A DNA stretch of 9,527 bases, taken from Thermoleophilaceae bacterium. GTDB lineage: Bacteria; Actinomycetota; Thermoleophilia; Solirubrobacterales; Thermoleophilaceae. The DNA lies in NCBI GenBank assembly GCA_013695885.1, contig JACCZP010000072.1:1-9527 (forward strand), in the 5' to 3' direction. The notes beneath the pieces are model-generated. The model was not told where the DNA came from and did no database searches. It saw only the letters and a list, made by a program, of their open reading frames with translations. Each line of letters opens with the position of its first letter. The first letter of the stretch is position 1. Below are positions 7,404-9,527 of this stretch, piece after piece. Both the position numbers and the translations under genes were made by a program.

Positions 7404-7760
7404 TCAGCCGAGCCAGGCGTGCGCCCACGACTTGAGCGCACGGACCGCCGGCTCGAGCGCGCGTCCCTTGCGGGTCAGGCCGTACTCGACGCGGACGGGC
7501 GCTCCCCGGAGTACGCGGCGCTCGACGATCCCCTCGTTCTCGAGCTCCTTGAGGCGCTGGGAGAGAAGGCGATCCGAGAGGTCGGGCACGAGCTGGCGGA
7601 CCTCGGTGAAGCGGAGGGGCCCGTCCATGAGGACGAGCAGGATGGCTCCGGTCCATCGCTTGCCCACGAGCTCGACCGAGCGGTGGTAGAGCGCACAGCA
7701 GGCGCGCTCCTCGGACACCGCCCGAGGTTTCTCGCGCACGGCGGTAATCACGATCGTCAT
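7404..7760 (-). CDS. HxlR-family winged-helix transcriptional regulator
   Basis: A 118-residue DNA-binding protein. Diagnostic blocks: the C21-C22 pair and YHRSVELVGKRWTGAIL (25-41), the DGPLRFTEVRQLVPDLSDRL stretch (46-65), the recognition-helix region RLLSQRLKELENEGIVERRV (64-83), then the wing and VEYGLTRKGRAL (91-102). HxlR proteins bind palindromes as dimers and often sense quinones, aldehydes or oxidants through a conserved N-terminal cysteine; C21 or C22 is placed for that role. GAAGG lies eight bases before the ATG at 7760. The gene sits 22 bp after the AhpD-like gene and 11 bp before glnA. Control of the AhpD-like gene, and perhaps of glnA by read-through, is inferred. The likely operator is the palindrome at 8371-8385. 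Confidence 0.9.
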   Translation of the reverse strand: MTIVITAVREKPRAVSEERACCALYHRSVELVGKRWTGAILLVLMDGPLRFTEVRQLVPDLSDRLLSQRLKELENEGIVERRVLRGAPVRVEYGLTRKGRALEPAVRALKSWAHAWLG

Positions 7761-7773
7761 GGCGGTGGCCTTC

Positions 7774-7793
7774 GGGCGGCGCTCAGGCCGCCC
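7774..7793 (-). other. Hairpin over the stop codon of the AhpD-like gene
   Basis: GGGCGGC (7774-7780) and GCCGCCC (7787-7793) are perfect 7-bp arms with a 6-base loop. The TGA stop of the upstream gene overlaps the loop. It lies 14 bases before the HxlR start, so it could slow ribosomes, stabilise the upstream message or reduce downstream expression. No T-run follows. Confidence 0.4.
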
Positions 7794-8346
7794 GGAGCAT
7801 CCGGCCGTCCTCGGCCGAGCCGTCGCGCGGCACGTCGCCGGCGCGCGTGACCACGCCCGTGAACGAGCCGAGCGCAACGTGAGCGATCGTCTCGAGGATC
7901 TGCTCGTCGGACCAGCCGGCCTCCCGCGCCTCCTCGTGGAGGTGCACCGGAGGGGCGCCGTCGGACTCGAGCAGCGCCTTGACGTAGCGCAGGAGCACCG
8001 CCTCGCGCTCGTCCCGCGAGTCGAACTCGCGGGCCAGGGCGATCTCGTCGAGTCCGATGCCGGCCTCACGGGCGGTGCGCTGAAGCGTCGTGAGCCAGTA
8101 CTCGCTGCCCTGGTACTGGGCAACGGCCAGCGCTATCCGCTGCTGGGTCTTGAGAGGGAGAGAGCCGTTGCGAAGCTCCGACCGGAACTTTGCGTAGGCG
8201 CGGAGCACCGCCGGTGAGCCCGCCAGCACACCGATGAAGTTCGAGAGCTGCCCGCCGCCGGCGAGCGCTCCCTTCAGCACCGGGACGCTTCGCTCGGGGG
8301 CCGTCAGCTCGTCGTGGACCTGGAACCTGCTCTCCTGTGTCTTCAT
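7783..8346 (-). CDS. AhpD/carboxymuconolactone-decarboxylase-like protein lacking the CxxC pair
   Basis: A 187-residue protein of the AhpD/CMD fold. The layout is that of the family: SPAVLRAYAKFRSEL (44-58), the helix LKTQQRIALAVAQYQG (65-80), the active-site segment, AREAGIGLDEIALAREF (92-108), RDEREAVLLRYVKALL, then GWSDEQILETIAHVALGSFTG (144-164). Family members normally read G-C-E-Y-C-L-A-A-H at the active site. Here the segment is GSEYWLTTL (80-88), so both cysteines and the histidine are gone (S81, W84, L88). Peroxide or disulfide chemistry of the AhpD type therefore seems impossible; another reaction or a non-catalytic role is possible. The ATG at 8346 is chosen because family similarity starts shortly after it and the palindrome lies just upstream. 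An upstream ATG at 8388 is less likely, since it overlaps the proposed promoter. First gene of the cluster with hxlR and glnA. Confidence 0.82.
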   Translation of the reverse strand: MKTQESRFQVHDELTAPERSVPVLKGALAGGGQLSNFIGVLAGSPAVLRAYAKFRSELRNGSLPLKTQQRIALAVAQYQGSEYWLTTLQRTAREAGIGLDEIALAREFDSRDEREAVLLRYVKALLESDGAPPVHLHEEAREAGWSDEQILETIAHVALGSFTGVVTRAGDVPRDGSAEDGRMLRAA

Positions 8347-8370
8347 CGCCGCGTCACTTTCTGCCACACG

Positions 8371-8385
8371 CTTACGTGCCGTAAG
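8371..8385. promoter_or_regulatory. 15-bp perfect palindrome, likely HxlR operator
   Basis: CTTACG (8371-8376), TGC, CGTAAG (8380-8385) form a perfect inverted repeat 25 bases upstream of the AhpD-like start. It touches a TATGCT box (8389..8384, minus strand) and covers the likely transcription start. That is the expected place for a repressor encoded in the same operon. Assignment to the HxlR protein is inferred from position. Confidence 0.5.
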
Positions 8386-8389
8386 CATA
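8384..8389 (-). promoter_or_regulatory. Possible -10 box of the AhpD-like/HxlR/glnA cluster
   Basis: The minus strand reads TATGCT at 8389..8384, a fair -10 match, 38 bases from the ATG at 8346. The expected -35 position (8407-8412) reads GAGCGA, a poor match. Overlap with the palindrome is the main reason to list it. Confidence 0.35.
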
Positions 8390-8507
8390 GATGGGGCGCC
8401 GCCGTTTCGCTCATTCCTTGTACGCACTCACGGCCCGGTCCGGATGCCCGGGCCGAGCGCCGTCAGAGGACCGTGAGATTCGACCCCGCGGGCGCGCCGC
8501 AGGTCCG

Positions 8508-8556
8508 ACGGGGCGGCCGGCCGCGGCCCCGTGGGGCGAGCCTCACCGACGGCTCG
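8508..8556 (-). terminator. Two GC-rich hairpins after the membrane-protein gene
   Basis: Downstream of the minus-strand stop at 8576, CGAGCC (8537-8542) pairs with GGCTCG (8551-8556). Further on, ACGGGGC (8508-8514) pairs with GCCCCGT (8526-8532) around a GGCCGGCC-containing loop. They lie between two same-strand genes and could end transcription, though neither has a T-run. The rest of the spacer 8390-8507 shows nothing recognisable. Confidence 0.35.
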
Positions 8557-8575
8557 GAGGGCCGCGGGCGGGACC

Positions 8576-9055
8576 TCAGCGCTGCGCTACGACGCCGGCC
8601 GCAGCGGCGGGCGCCGGAACGTCCGCCTGCGCGGTGGCGGCAGCCATGAACGCCAGCACGAGGCCCAGTCCGACCGCCCAGAGGGCCAAGCGGTCGGGCC
8701 GCTCGACAGTCCGTGCGGTTCCCGTCGGACCACGGCGGGCCTCCGCCGTTCCGAGGTCTCGCGGTGCCCGGGTGCCGGCGCGCGACTGACCGGTGACGAC
8801 GATCGTCCGCGGAGCGCTGGCCGCCGCGACGCGGGCTGCGTTCGCCTCGAGAACCCGAGCGCCCGCCGGACCCTCGGAGCGGACCCGGGCCCGCGGATGG
8901 GGACGACCCGGTGCCGGGGGCTGGCTTGGGGGGTCGGGACGCCGGGGGCGGTCGGGGCGCGCGAGAGCGCCGTCACCGTCGCGCACCACTCGCAAAGCGC
9001 GGGGGTGTGTGAATTCGTCGTCGTAGCGGAGGCGGCGGGCGCTGGCTTCGGGCAT
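8576..9055 (-). CDS. Small membrane-anchored hypothetical protein with C-terminal TM segment
   Basis: A 159-residue protein of unknown function. Residues 1-120 are hydrophilic, rich in Arg, Pro and Ala, with an APRTIVVTGQ segment at 81-90. Then ERPDRLALWAVGLGLVLAF begins a single membrane helix at about 122-142, followed by a short Ala/Pro tail. The R-P-D-R-L-A-L-W-A lead into a helix ending in A-A-A-T resembles small proteins I recall from Solirubrobacterales genomes, where they are annotated as hypothetical. The positive charges before the helix suggest that the long N-terminal part is cytoplasmic. The ATG at 9055 is supported by GAGGAAGAG (9072..9064) eight bases upstream; the frame extends to 9262, but those codons are not convincing. 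Pro/Ala/Arg richness is usual in high-GC genomes, so a spurious frame is possible but less likely given the ribosome site and helix. Confidence 0.6.
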   Translation of the reverse strand: MPEASARRLRYDDEFTHPRALRVVRDGDGALARPDRPRRPDPPSQPPAPGRPHPRARVRSEGPAGARVLEANAARVAAASAPRTIVVTGQSRAGTRAPRDLGTAEARRGPTGTARTVERPDRLALWAVGLGLVLAFMAAATAQADVPAPAAAAGVVAQR

Positions 9056-9371
9056 GTCGCGCTCTCTTCCTCGTTGGCCGGCGGGTCGTCCGTCGGGGCA
9101 TGGACACGCGGCCCATCCGCTCGAGGCAAAGATCTCGTGCGCCGCGCCAACCGTGGCTTTCCGCCCTCCGCCTCGCTCCCACGCGAGGCACCCGGACTGT
9201 CCTTGGACGAGGCGGCACGGTATCAGCGACCACGGACGGAAACGCGGGCATGCGCCAGGCAACGGCTCCGATCACCCGCTATTTGCGGGAATGACGTGGG
9301 TACGGCAGGGGAAGCCTACGGGGGGCCCGGATGGCTTCTCAGGCGTTCCCAAACGTCCGTGGGCAGTAGAG
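9056..9371 (-). other. Non-coding spacer with three hairpins
   Basis: This 316-bp stretch lies between the cytochrome c stop and the next start. No convincing coding frame is seen. GAAGCC/GGCTTC (9311-9316, 9333-9338) lies 34 bases past the cytochrome stop and may be a terminator. CCCGC-TATTT-GCGGG (9275-9289) is a short stem with an A/T loop. GCCTCGC/GCGAGGC (9170-9176, 9183-9189) is a 7-bp stem in the 5' leader of the membrane-protein gene, followed on the minus strand by GGGCGGAAAGCCACGG. The last could be part of a structured leader, but it matches no riboswitch class that I can recognise. Confidence 0.4.
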
Positions 9372-9527
9372 CTAGCGCCCGGCCACCGCCGAGACGTAGG
9401 CCGACACGGCCTTCGCCTGCTCTTCCTCGAGGAGGCCGGCGGGCATGCGCAGGTCGCCGGTGCCTCCGTTGTTGATGGCGTTCAGCACCCTCTCCTCCGA
9501 CACCCGCCCGAGCTGGTCGAGGTCGGG
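9372..9527 (-). CDS. Class I cytochrome c, C-terminal fragment
   Basis: The last 51 codons of a minus-strand gene that begins beyond the right edge, ending in TAG at 9374..9372. The peptide has the C-terminal half of a mono-haem cytochrome c domain: PDLDQLG, a V-x-x-A-I-N-N-G-G stretch, DLRMPAGLL with the methionine that would be the sixth haem-iron ligand, and EQAKAVSAYVSAVAGR as the final helix. The CxxCH haem-attachment site would lie outside the window. Such domains occur as small electron carriers or fused to oxidase subunits; which applies here cannot be seen. It is an electron-transfer protein outside the membrane or anchored to it. Confidence 0.8.
   Translation of the reverse strand, partial: PDLDQLGRVSEERVLNAINNGGTGDLRMPAGLLEEEQAKAVSAYVSAVAGR

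Noticed and set aside
5881..7689. 602-codon open frame on the plus strand across glnA
   Set aside because: It is the complement of glutamine synthetase and part of hxlR, which are both unmistakable. No domain is visible in the plus-strand translation.
8461..8500. tRNA-like GATTCGACCCC segment
   Set aside because: It resembles a T-arm, but no matching acceptor, D or anticodon arms could be found around it.
9120..9200. c-di-GMP (GEMM) riboswitch
   Set aside because: Only a weak likeness to the G-C-A-A-A-G-C-C segment is present. The G-G-C-A-A-A-C-C half and the tetraloop stem are missing.
8531..9475. 314-codon plus-strand frame over the right spacer
   Set aside because: It runs through an intergenic region and antisense to two minus-strand genes, with Arg/Gly-rich composition and no ribosome site or motif.

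Overview
The window is very GC-rich DNA with the third-position G/C bias of a high-GC actinobacterium. The protein set suggests a soil-type member of the Thermoleophilia/Solirubrobacterales, but this rests on remembered family resemblance and was not tested. It holds seven complete protein genes besides a broken permease gene, plus fragments of genes running off both ends. It reads as chromosomal housekeeping DNA with a few unusual control regions. No insertion sequence, phage gene, CRISPR array, tRNA or rRNA was seen.

Left part (1-2736): the window opens with the 5' end of a minus-strand gene that looks like an acyl-CoA dehydrogenase. Its upstream spacer is rich in inverted repeats. Next is a minus-strand secreted NlpC/P60-type wall hydrolase, whose stop codon lies in a small family of imperfect GC-rich repeats. 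The hydrolase is preceded by a well-conserved c-di-AMP (ydaO/yuaA) riboswitch, a recognisable promoter, and a perfect CRP-type palindrome (TGTGA-N6-TCACA). Divergent from it is an AMP-forming acyl-CoA synthetase. This divergent control region (1062-1305) is the most informative part of the window: it appears to couple two nucleotide second messengers to peptidoglycan turnover, as is known for rpfA in Streptomyces.

Middle (2765-5871): a YyaL/SPATA20-type protein (thioredoxin-like domain plus glycosidase-like helical domain) follows the synthetase on the same strand after 28 bp. It is followed by the remains of an APC amino-acid permease broken into three reading frames, with missing segments between them. 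Convergent to it is an isolated gene for an MbcA/ParS/Xre-type antitoxin-like protein with no toxin gene in view.

Right part (6043-9527): a minus-strand cluster has the order AhpD/CMD-like protein, HxlR-type regulator, glutamine synthetase, with gaps of 22 and 11 bp. A perfect 15-bp palindrome sits in front of the first gene. The AhpD-like protein lacks the CxxC and histidine of the family. Further upstream are a small membrane-anchored protein with an RPDRLALWA-type transmembrane segment, a structured 316-bp spacer, and the C-terminus of a class I cytochrome c running off the right edge.
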